Below, one piece after another: positions 1 through 6,465 of a DNA stretch of 8,213 nt. The stretch's first letter is position 1, and the number at the start of each line of letters is the position of its first letter. The notes under the pieces are model-generated. The model worked only from the letters and a program-made list of their open reading frames with translations. It did no database searches and was not told the DNA's origin. Location of the stretch: the NCBI GenBank assembly GCA_002470925.1, contig DKOX01000026.1:1-8213 (forward strand). Reading direction: 5' to 3'. A program made the position numbers and the translations under genes. The DNA is from Opitutia bacterium UBA7350. Lineage in GTDB: Bacteria > Verrucomicrobiota > Verrucomicrobiia > Opitutales > Coraliomargaritaceae.

Positions 1-1185
1 TTTATCGATGAAATTGACGCAGTGGGCCGCCAGCGCGGCGCGGGTCTTGGCGGCGGGAACGACGAGCGCGAGCAAACCCTTAATTCCTTGCTGGTTGAAA
101 TGGACGGCTTCGACGGTCACGAAGGGGTCATCATCATCGCGGCTACCAACCGCCCCGATGTCCTCGATAACGCCCTCCTGCGCCCCGGACGTTTTGACCG
201 ACAGGTCACGATCGATTTGCCGGATTTGAACGGTCGCCACGAGATCCTGCAGGTGCACGCCAAGAAAATCGCGCTCTCGGAGGAAGTGAACCTCGAATAC
301 GTGGCGCGCAATACGCCCGGGTTTTCCGGCGCGGATTTGGCAAACCTCCTGAATGAGGGCGCCCTCATTGCAGCGCGTTACAATAAGAAGGTGGTTGAGA
401 TGCAGGACCTCGATGAGGCCCGCGACAAGATTTCCTTTGGTCGCGAGCGCCGCAAGTTGATGGACGAGGAGGACCGCAAGATCACCGCTTATCACGAAGC
501 GGGTCACGCCCTTGTGCAGGCGGTGGTGGATGATGGACACTTGCCGGTTCATAAGGTCACCATTATTCCACGAGGGCAAAGTCTGGGTTCGACAATGTTC
601 ATGCCCAAAAAGGATATTTTGAATCACTCCAAGCGCCGTTTGCTGAACCAGATATGCTGTGCGATGGGCGGGCGCTGTGCGGAGGAAATCGTGATGGGTG
701 ACATCACCTCGGGCGCTTCGGGTGATATCCGGATGGCGACCAAGACCGCGCGCCACATGGTTTGCGACTGGGGCATGACGGATCTCGGACCGGTGGCCTA
801 CGGTGAGAATAAGGACCACATTTTCCTCGGGCAGGAAATCGAGCGTTCGCAGAATTACAGCGAGGCCACCGCCCAGCGGATCGACAAGATGATTCACGAC
901 ATTGTCGAGGAGCAATATCAGCGCTCCCTTGAGATTTTGAATCAACACCGCACCGCTTTGGATGTGTGTGCGGAGGCACTCCTGGAGCATGAAACGATCG
1001 ACGGCAAGCACGTGCAGGAAATCCTCGAGTACGGGGAAATGCGTTCGCCGGTAGTGAAGCGCGAAACAGTTGTAGCGGACCCGGAGCCCGAGGAACAGGA
1101 TGCGGAGGCGAAGGAACCGGAAGCGAAGAAGGCGGAGGACGGCGACCTCGCCGGTGAAAGCACCCCCGCGGGCGCCCCGGCTTAA
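1..1185 (+). CDS. ftsH: ATP-dependent zinc metalloprotease FtsH, C-terminal part (5' end outside window)
   Basis: FtsH is a membrane-anchored AAA+ protease that unfolds and degrades membrane and regulatory proteins as a hexamer. The reading frame is open from base 1, so the gene is cut by the window edge; the missing part should hold the N-terminal membrane segments and Walker A. The visible 394 residues start in Walker B (FIDEID, residues 1-6 of the fragment). Next come the GGGNDEREQTLN stretch and the second region of homology with arginine fingers in LLRPGRFDR (about Arg61 and Arg64). The zinc protease domain carries HEAGH (His165, Glu166, His169), and the third zinc ligand is probably Asp242 in SGASGDI. 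The last 40 or so residues are a low-complexity tail rich in Glu, Ala, Lys and Pro, as in many FtsH proteins. A GTG at base 22 would open the same frame but lies inside the conserved AAA domain and is not the start. queF follows 35 nt downstream. The family call is certain. Confidence 0.98.
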   Translation, partial: FIDEIDAVGRQRGAGLGGGNDEREQTLNSLLVEMDGFDGHEGVIIIAATNRPDVLDNALLRPGRFDRQVTIDLPDLNGRHEILQVHAKKIALSEEVNLEYVARNTPGFSGADLANLLNEGALIAARYNKKVVEMQDLDEARDKISFGRERRKLMDEEDRKITAYHEAGHALVQAVVDDGHLPVHKVTIIPRGQSLGSTMFMPKKDILNHSKRRLLNQICCAMGGRCAEEIVMGDITSGASGDIRMATKTARHMVCDWGMTDLGPVAYGENKDHIFLGQEIERSQNYSEATAQRIDKMIHDIVEEQYQRSLEILNQHRTALDVCAEALLEHETIDGKHVQEILEYGEMRSPVVKRETVVADPEPEEQDAEAKEPEAKKAEDGDLAGESTPAGAPA

Positions 1186-1209
1186 GCCGCGTATCGGATC
1201 TTTGAATAC

Positions 1210-1215
1210 AGGAAA
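1210..1215 (+). promoter_or_regulatory. Shine-Dalgarno sequence of queF
   Basis: AGGAAA lies five bases before the ATG at 1221. It supports that start and is the clearest ribosome binding site in the window; the - strand genes have much weaker ones or none. Confidence 0.6.
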
Positions 1216-1220
1216 CGATC

Positions 1221-1595
1221 ATGGAAATCGAAACCTTTCCCAATCCCAGTCCCGAGCGCGACTACACCATCCAGCATATTCAGGAGGAGTTTACTTCCAC
1301 TTGCCCGATGACGGGTCATCCTGATTACGCCACGGTGGTTTTTAGTTATGCGCCCGATGAGATTTGCCTGGAATTGAAATCGATGAAGCTCTACCTGCAC
1401 AGTTTCCGGAACAAGGGCATCTTCTTTGAAGCGGCGAGCAACAAGATTTTTGATGATTTGTATGCCGCCGCGAAACCCCGGTGGGCACGGCTGGAAACGA
1501 TTTGGCGCGGACGCGGCGGGATTCGCTCGAACGTGGTGGTGGAGGCGCAAGCCGAGGGTTATCAGGGGCCGAAGACCGAAGCCTTCCGGGCTTAA
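1221..1595 (+). CDS. queF: NADPH-dependent 7-cyano-7-deazaguanine (preQ0) reductase, unimodular type
   Basis: QueF reduces the nitrile of preQ0 to the amine preQ1, the last free-base step before insertion into tRNA during queuosine synthesis; it is cytosolic. At 124 residues it matches the short, single-domain (Bacillus-type) QueF of the tunnelling-fold superfamily, not the longer two-domain E. coli form. The catalytic cysteine is Cys28 in FTSTCPMTG, and Asp35 is the conserved acid (matching Cys55 and Asp62 of B. subtilis QueF). The family signature E(L)KSMKLYL follows at 51-59, and Glu70 in GIFFE matches the substrate-binding Glu97. RGRGGI near residues 96-101 is the usual C-terminal motif. 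The ATG has a good AGGAAA site. The gene sits 35 nt after ftsH and probably shares its transcript. Its stop is only 3 nt from the stop of the convergent gene. No other queuosine gene is in the window. Confidence 0.95.
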   Translation: MEIETFPNPSPERDYTIQHIQEEFTSTCPMTGHPDYATVVFSYAPDEICLELKSMKLYLHSFRNKGIFFEAASNKIFDDLYAAAKPRWARLETIWRGRGGIRSNVVVEAQAEGYQGPKTEAFRA

Positions 1596-1598
1596 GTA

Positions 1599-3065
1599 TT
1601 AGAGTTCCTTCGAGGCGGCGCGGGGAATGCGATACTGTCGCAGGACCCGCTCGGTGGCAGCATCAAGACTGGCGGCGTCCAGCACGAGGTGTTTTAAGGT
1701 ATCGTCGTGCATGAATTCGATGCGGTGGAATCCGTTGGGCGGGTTGTCGAGGGCATGTGCGACATCCTCCAGGGTATGGATCGGCTGGCCGTTAATGCGG
1801 TCGAGCATGAGGGGGCCGATGTTTTCGTAGCCGAGGTTGTAATCATCCGGCAAAACGGTGGATAAAATAACGAGGGAAGGCCGCCCGATGTCGGGCTGCA
1901 TTTCCCGGTAGTATTCCATCGCGCCGGAATTTTTCTTGGAGAGGGCGCGCATGAGGGGACCGTCGAGGGGTTGAAAGAGGAGGCCGCCCGCGATGCGGTA
2001 GCGCGGCTCGACATCATACTGGCGGTCGGGGATGAGCCCGTGGTTGAAATCGGCGCGGGGCAGGGGGTAGTCGATTTGCAGCCGTTTTTGGTCGCGCCAA
2101 ATCTCCATCGGAATGGATTCGCCTGCGGCGTGTCGGCGGGTCGAGAGCCCCTCAAGGGAAAGGCGTCCGTATTGCGGGTCGATGTATTTGCCCTCTTTGT
2201 CGAGGGGGAAGCCGTCAATTTCGAGAATGACATCGCCATCACGAAGGGTGTTGGAGTGGTCCTCAAAGATGGTGGCACGGGTCACGACGATGCCCTCGTT
2301 GGTATTGGGATCGAGACCCTTGGATTGAAGGAGGGCGGGGTTGCTGGCGCGCATCCAGTAGAAATCAAAAAAGCCGTGCCCCGGGCCGTCATTACATGGG
2401 CCGCGTTCGAGGGCGGCGGCGATAAAAGTGGCGGGCAGGATCGTGAGTTGTTTGTTCTTCGAACCGGAAGTGGTGAGACCGACGAGGCGGTTGCCGTCCA
2501 TCACGATCTCCGCCCAACCGGCGGCGCTGATTTCACTGGAGGCAAGGAGGACGAGATGGCTGAGGTCGCTCAATTTTCCGGAACCGATGTAGAGGCGGAC
2601 GATTTCGGCGGCGCGTTCCTCGATGCGACCCGAGCGCCAGCGGTAGATTTGGAGATTGCCGGTTTGTGGTATTTCACCCGCAAATTTGACGGGCTTCATC
2701 TGGTCCCAGAATTCGGGATCCTCGACATCGAGCAGGGCAATATTGGCCTGAAAATCGATGGAGCGGAGTTGAGCCTCGTAACGGCGGCTTTCTCCGCCCT
2801 TGCGAATGCGAAAGGTGGCGTTTGAGCTGAGCCCGTCGGCGGTGGTCAGGATTTGGTTGGGGCCGATGACGAGGCCGTTTTTATTGCCGGTTTGGTTATG
2901 GCTGAGCCAGGGTTGTTGATAGCTATGGATTTTTTTAGTGAGCTCAATTTCAACGAGCGAGTCCTCCGGCTGAAAGGATTTATCACTGCGCCAGGGAAGG
3001 GCGGCGAGCTGCGTACCGATACAGATGAAAAAAAGGAGGCAGGTTGTGAATGTATGCTTAGTCAT
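1599..3065 (-). CDS. DEG9/HtrA-like secreted pseudoprotease with PDZ-like domains (catalytic triad lost)
   Basis: This 488-residue protein is a diverged tandem paralogue of the protease encoded just upstream. Residues 1-22 look like a signal peptide (hydrophobic core about 8-22), so it is probably exported. The trypsin-like half is recognisable by collinear landmarks, but the triad is gone. NQILTTADG (70-78) replaces NRIMTNAHV, giving Asp77 for His. ANIALLDVEDP (107-117) replaces CDLAVLQVDDP, giving Asn108 for Asp. ISAAGWA (179-185) replaces NPGNSGG, leaving Gly183 or a neighbouring Ala where Ser should be. A PDZ-like domain follows (about 255-335, with DGDVILEIDG). The C-terminal domain resembles plant DEG9: IAGGLLF at 358-364, NLGYENIG at 410-417, INGQPIH at 424-430, and an ending YRIPRAASKEL. 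The start is the ATG at 3065, which precedes the signal peptide; the longer upstream extension is only an alternative frame of the neighbouring gene. It overlaps that gene by 8 nt and has no visible Shine-Dalgarno, which suggests coupled translation. The function is unknown; a regulatory or adaptor role is inference. Confidence 0.85.
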   Translation of the reverse strand: MTKHTFTTCLLFFICIGTQLAALPWRSDKSFQPEDSLVEIELTKKIHSYQQPWLSHNQTGNKNGLVIGPNQILTTADGLSSNATFRIRKGGESRRYEAQLRSIDFQANIALLDVEDPEFWDQMKPVKFAGEIPQTGNLQIYRWRSGRIEERAAEIVRLYIGSGKLSDLSHLVLLASSEISAAGWAEIVMDGNRLVGLTTSGSKNKQLTILPATFIAAALERGPCNDGPGHGFFDFYWMRASNPALLQSKGLDPNTNEGIVVTRATIFEDHSNTLRDGDVILEIDGFPLDKEGKYIDPQYGRLSLEGLSTRRHAAGESIPMEIWRDQKRLQIDYPLPRADFNHGLIPDRQYDVEPRYRIAGGLLFQPLDGPLMRALSKKNSGAMEYYREMQPDIGRPSLVILSTVLPDDYNLGYENIGPLMLDRINGQPIHTLEDVAHALDNPPNGFHRIEFMHDDTLKHLVLDAASLDAATERVLRQYRIPRAASKEL

Positions 3066-4548
3066 GGATCCGGCTGGGGGCGGGGATTTGGTATGCTTCC
3101 ATGAGTTCGTGGTCGATGGCGGCTGCATCTTCGACAGCGAGCGCTTCGATGCGGTGATTGGAAAATTTAAAATGGTGGAAGCGGTCCGGCGGGTTTTGCA
3201 GGGCGGTCTGCAAATCCTGCATGGAATGAATCGGCTGTCCGTTGAGTTCGGTGAGAATGGAGCGCAAGGGGACGCGGAAATCGATATTGCCCGGATGGTT
3301 GAGTTGAGTGGCAAGCAGGATCGGTTTGGTGCGTGAGCGGTTCTCGTCCTGGAAATTGCGATAAAAGAGTTCGTAGAGGATCTCGGCGTCAGTATTGCGT
3401 TTGTCGCGCCCGAGGCTGCGAAGGAAATCGAGGCTGAGTTCGGTAAAGACGAGTCCGCCAATCATAAGGTAGGGCGGGGGCGTATCATATTGGCTGCCGC
3501 TGATGCGGTCCTCGGTATTCACGTAGACCGGCAGGTCGATTTGAAGGGCCGCACCGTCACGCCAAATTTTGATGGGGACGCTTGCTCCGTTTTGGGCGGC
3601 ATCAAAGAGGACGCTCGCCTGCACACGGTTGCCCTTGTAGAGGATCATGCCGTCGCTCCCGACGGTGGCGCCGTCAACTTCGAGGAGGACATCGTTTTCA
3701 CGGATTCGTTTTTGTGTTTCAGGAAAGGGTTCAAAGATGCGGTCGATGCGGGCGCCCTCGCCGTTGGGCAATTTGAGGAAGGCGCGGAAGGCGGGGTTGT
3801 GCAGGGGCACAATGTTGATGCCGGCATCGGGGAAGCCGTGGTAGCGACCATCCTCGATATCACTGAGGAAATGTCGGATTACCTCGGGAGGAATAATGAA
3901 GCCGGCGTTTTCGAGGTCGGGGTTCCCTTGAAAGGAGACCCCTACGACGCGGCCATCCTGAATCGCAGGGCCACCGCTGTTGCCCGGGTTGAGGGCGGCG
4001 TCGGTTTGCAGGGTGAGGAGGGAGCGGTTGTAGATATGGGAATAGCGTTGGATTTCGATACGCGAGACCACCCCGCTGGTGTAGGAGATTTGCTGGCCAC
4101 CGGCGGGGTAGCCGTAGGTCGTGACGGAGGAGCGGACCGTGGGGAGTTCGCCGATCTCAAGCGGGGTAAGGCCTTCGAAAAAGGCGGGGTCATCAACCTG
4201 CAGGACCGCGAGGTCGCAGTCATGCCCGATGTATTCAATGGAGGCGCGGTAGGGCTGGGGGTCCTGGTATCGGAAGACGAGAATTTGGCGCGACCAACTG
4301 ACGACGTGGGCGTTGGTCATAATGCGGTTGCCGGCAATGACAAAGCCGCTACCGGCGCCGGGGCGCACCTGCGAGAATTTCCAGGGTTCCTGCCAGTCGG
4401 GGGCCTGGCTGAAGTTGACGATTTTAACAACGGCGCGCTCGGCTTCCGCACCCTGCAGGATGCCCGTTAGGAGCACAGAGAGGAAAGGGAGGATCTTTTG
4501 GATTCGGCGCACGGATTGAATGGAAACGGTTTGGAGCGGGGCGATCAA
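3058..4548 (-). CDS. DEG9/HtrA-like secreted serine protease with PDZ-like domains
   Basis: This is a trypsin-like (S1C family) serine protease, probably acting outside the cytoplasm in protein quality control. Counting from the TTG at 4548, the 496-residue product has a hydrophobic core at about 19-33 that ends in QGAEA, a plausible signal peptidase site. The catalytic triad is intact: His81 in TNAHVV, Asp112 in CDLAVL and Ser191 in NPGNSGGP. A PDZ-like domain follows (about 262-340, with ENDVLLEVDG). The C-terminal domain strongly recalls plant DEG9/DEG10: YLMIGGLVFTELS at 360-372, LNGQPIHS at 435-442, and a closing EAYQIP. This is unlike E. coli DegP. The TTG overlaps the ridA stop (TTGA) and is preceded by a weak AGG. 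A GTG at 4512 would give a neater signal peptide (MRRIQKILPF onward), so the start is uncertain. The paralogous pseudoprotease overlaps its 3' end. The substrate is unknown. Confidence 0.92.
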   Translation of the reverse strand: MIAPLQTVSIQSVRRIQKILPFLSVLLTGILQGAEAERAVVKIVNFSQAPDWQEPWKFSQVRPGAGSGFVIAGNRIMTNAHVVSWSRQILVFRYQDPQPYRASIEYIGHDCDLAVLQVDDPAFFEGLTPLEIGELPTVRSSVTTYGYPAGGQQISYTSGVVSRIEIQRYSHIYNRSLLTLQTDAALNPGNSGGPAIQDGRVVGVSFQGNPDLENAGFIIPPEVIRHFLSDIEDGRYHGFPDAGINIVPLHNPAFRAFLKLPNGEGARIDRIFEPFPETQKRIRENDVLLEVDGATVGSDGMILYKGNRVQASVLFDAAQNGASVPIKIWRDGAALQIDLPVYVNTEDRISGSQYDTPPPYLMIGGLVFTELSLDFLRSLGRDKRNTDAEILYELFYRNFQDENRSRTKPILLATQLNHPGNIDFRVPLRSILTELNGQPIHSMQDLQTALQNPPDRFHHFKFSNHRIEALAVEDAAAIDHELMEAYQIPAPSRIHD

Positions 4549-5006
4549 GTCCGGACCTGCAAAACAGCCTGCAATTCGACGGTGGAATTTAGAGGAAGCC
4601 CGGTGACGGCAAGGGCGGCGCGGGTATGGCGCCCGGCATCACCGAGGATTTCAACGAGGATATCGGAGGCGCCGTTGATAACGGCAGGGCTATCGGGAAA
4701 ACCGGGGACGGCGTTGACGAATCCGTTGAGTTGAAGGACCGCTTCAACCTGGTCGAGGGAACCGAGATGCGCACGGGCAACGGAGAGGAGGTTAAGGGCG
4801 CAGACACGGGCCGCGGCCTGTCCATAGGCGATGTCGCGCTCCGCCCCGAGCTTACCGGTATGGGTCATGGCACCGTCGACGAGGCAGATTGCTCCGGAAA
4901 GGTAGAGTTGGTTGCTATTTTGGCGGGCGGGCAGGTAATTGCCGGCGGGCGGGGGTGCGTCGGGGAGGGTGATTCCGAGTTCGCTGAGTCGTGCTTCAAT
5001 ATTCAT
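4545..5006 (-). CDS. RidA/YjgF family protein (long form, about 153 aa)
   Basis: RidA-family proteins are small trimeric enzymes; the best known hydrolyse reactive enamines and imines released by PLP enzymes such as threonine dehydratase. At 153 residues this one is longer than classical RidA (about 130) and fits the branch with an N-terminal extension often annotated as an L-PSP endoribonuclease or chorismate-mutase-like protein. Visible family features are YLSGAI at 35-40, NGFVNAVPGF at 94-103 and the C-terminal HTRAALAVTGLPLNSTVEL. Arg129 in that last stretch aligns with the arginine essential for imine hydrolysis in RidA (Arg105 in the E. coli family numbering), so deaminase activity is possible; the substrate cannot be told. 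The ATG at 5006 has no good Shine-Dalgarno. The stop overlaps the TTG start of the protease gene by 4 nt, so the two are probably co-transcribed, although no functional link is obvious. Confidence 0.9.
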   Translation of the reverse strand: MNIEARLSELGITLPDAPPPAGNYLPARQNSNQLYLSGAICLVDGAMTHTGKLGAERDIAYGQAAARVCALNLLSVARAHLGSLDQVEAVLQLNGFVNAVPGFPDSPAVINGASDILVEILGDAGRHTRAALAVTGLPLNSTVELQAVLQVRT

Positions 5007-5112
5007 GGAGTTATTTTTTCTGGAGGCATGCGAGGGGCAATCCCGCGGTCACAAGGCGTGTGTTGAGGAGAAATTTTCGACGGGTGTAATCCTTTCTTAA
5101 AGGCACAGGTTT
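5007..5112. other. Spacer between symporter and ridA genes; no clear promoter or terminator
   Basis: This 106-nt gap is the longest gene-free stretch in the window and the only place between the - strand genes with room for a promoter. On the - strand, TTAAGA (around 5094-5099) stands 17 nt before AAAATT, a poor match to -35/-10 boxes. I see no convincing hairpin followed by a T run on either strand. It may hold a weak start site for the ridA-protease-pseudoprotease unit, but the sequence does not prove it. Confidence 0.4.
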
Positions 5113-6444
5113 CTAGTCAAGCACAACGGGAGTTGGTTCCGCAGAATAGGGTGCCTCGCCTTCGCTTTTAGCGATGACGACCGCCCCGACGGTATCGCTG
5201 AAAACGTTGACAGCGGTGCGGCACATATCGAGGAGGCGGTCGGTGATCCAAACCACTCCGATCGCTTCAACCGGCAACCCGACTGCGGGGAGAATGACGG
5301 CAATCGCAACGAGGCTGGCGGCGGGGATTCCGGCAACCCCGATGCTGGTGGTGAGCGCGAGGATCACCACGAGGAATTGTTGCCCGAGGTCGAGGGCGAC
5401 TTGCCCGGTGGCGGCATAGAGTTGTGCGATAAAGAGGACCACTACGCATTCGTAGAGGGCGGTGCCGTCCATGTTGACGGTCGCACCCAGCGGGAGGGTG
5501 AAGGCGCAGGTTTTATTTGAGATTTTGGCGCGCTGTTCAACGGTTTCAATGGTGAGGGGGAGGGTCGCGGAGGAACTGGCGGTGGAAAAAGCGGTCAGGA
5601 GGACGGGCGCCATTTGGCGGAAGTGGGTGATGGGATTGATCCCACCGAGGAGGCGCAGGGCGAGTCCCAGACTAAAGACGAGGTGGATTGCGAGGGCGAG
5701 CAGGACGGTGAGGAAAAAGAGGGCAATGGAGCCGAGGAGATCGGCAAAGGGTGCGTGTAGGAGCACCGGGGTCACGAGTCCAAAGACGCCGATCGGAACG
5801 AAGCGGATAATGAAATTGGTAAGGTGCAGCATGACCGCTTGGGCACTGTCCCAGAATTGCGTCTGCGCCTTCCGCAGTTCGGGCGGGAGCACTCCAATGA
5901 AGGCCCCGAAGAGAATGGAAAAGGTAATGACACCGAGGAGTTGTCCGTTATCGGTGGCGGCCTCTACGATATTGGAGGGGAACATCCGCAGGAAGATATC
6001 GAGGAGGTCGCCCGAGTCACGGCCCTCCACTTTTTGGAGGAGGCCTTCGCTTTCGGCGGTGGTGCTGGCTTGTCCGAGCAGGGCGGTGGCGGTTTCGCTA
6101 TCAACCCGCCCGGGGCCGATGAGATTGACGAGGAGCAAGCCGACGAGAATGGCGGCGGCACCGCTGAGGCTGTAATACAGAAAGGTCTTAAGGCTCATAC
6201 GACCGACGCCTTTATTGGCACCGAGGTGCATCACCCCCGAGATGATGGACGCCACAATCAATGGCACAATCAACATTTTAAGGGCATTCATGAAGAGGCT
6301 GCCCATAAAATTGCAGATTTGCTCGATCGTGGCGGCGGAGGCGGGATTGAGGTTTGGGAGGATCCCGCGCCCAAAGAGGAGGGCGAGGAGGAGGGCGGTC
6401 AGGATTTGCCAATGGAGCGACCAGCGCAGGGGATTGGTTTTCAT
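5113..6444 (-). CDS. DAACS-family dicarboxylate/amino acid:cation symporter (glutamate/aspartate type)
   Basis: This inner-membrane carrier couples uptake of acidic amino acids or C4-dicarboxylates to Na+ or H+. It has 443 residues, normal for the family, and many hydrophobic segments. The signature parts are all present: hairpin 1 with SSSATLP (290-296), the TM7 motif NMDGT (324-328, cation-site Asp326), hairpin 2 with SIGVAGIPAAS (367-377), and TM8 with D402, D406, R409, T410, N413 and D417. The spacing in TM8 matches the archaeal GltPh set, in which the arginine (Arg397 there) binds the substrate side-chain carboxylate. This favours glutamate or aspartate over neutral amino acids; the pattern is less like DctA. 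The substrate remains a prediction. The ATG at 6444 lies 21 nt after the rsmA stop, without a strong ribosome binding site. A short acidic, Pro-containing tail ends the protein. Confidence 0.95.
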   Translation of the reverse strand: MKTNPLRWSLHWQILTALLLALLFGRGILPNLNPASAATIEQICNFMGSLFMNALKMLIVPLIVASIISGVMHLGANKGVGRMSLKTFLYYSLSGAAAILVGLLLVNLIGPGRVDSETATALLGQASTTAESEGLLQKVEGRDSGDLLDIFLRMFPSNIVEAATDNGQLLGVITFSILFGAFIGVLPPELRKAQTQFWDSAQAVMLHLTNFIIRFVPIGVFGLVTPVLLHAPFADLLGSIALFFLTVLLALAIHLVFSLGLALRLLGGINPITHFRQMAPVLLTAFSTASSSATLPLTIETVEQRAKISNKTCAFTLPLGATVNMDGTALYECVVVLFIAQLYAATGQVALDLGQQFLVVILALTTSIGVAGIPAASLVAIAVILPAVGLPVEAIGVVWITDRLLDMCRTAVNVFSDTVGAVVIAKSEGEAPYSAEPTPVVLD

Positions 6445-6465
6445 AAGACGGCGCGGTTTTAGGTT

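Noticed and set aside
704..1243. 179-codon frame on the - strand opposite ftsH
   Set aside because: It is Arg/Pro/Ser-rich and antisense to the conserved protease domain; no start signal or motif supports it.
1425..1427. QueF Phe69 where B. subtilis QueF has His96 next to the binding glutamate
   Set aside because: The position appears variable in short QueF proteins, and the catalytic Cys and Asp and the binding Glu are intact, so loss of function is not indicated.
1579..1593. Small hairpin (AAGCC, 5-nt loop, GGCTT) at the end of queF as a terminator
   Set aside because: The stem is only 5 bp and no T run follows on either strand, so it is not a convincing intrinsic terminator.
1971..2825. 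Long open frame (284 codons) on the + strand opposite the pseudoprotease
   Set aside because: It is an antisense shadow with the same low-information composition; the - strand frame has a signal peptide and a clear paralogue.
3066..3461. N-terminal extension of 132 codons on the pseudoprotease frame
   Set aside because: The stretch overlaps the protease PDZ-coding region in another frame, is Ser/Pro/Thr-rich without motifs, and the signal peptide begins at the ATG at 3065.
3490..4470. Long open frame (326 codons) on the + strand opposite the protease gene
   Set aside because: It is the exact antisense of a well-supported protease gene. The translation is Gly/Val/Asp-rich without motifs, as expected from GC-rich codon mirroring.
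5094..5099. Possible -35 box TTAAGA for ridA on the - strand
   Set aside because: The partner -10 box at 17 nt (AAAATT) matches only half of the consensus, too weak to annotate as a promoter.
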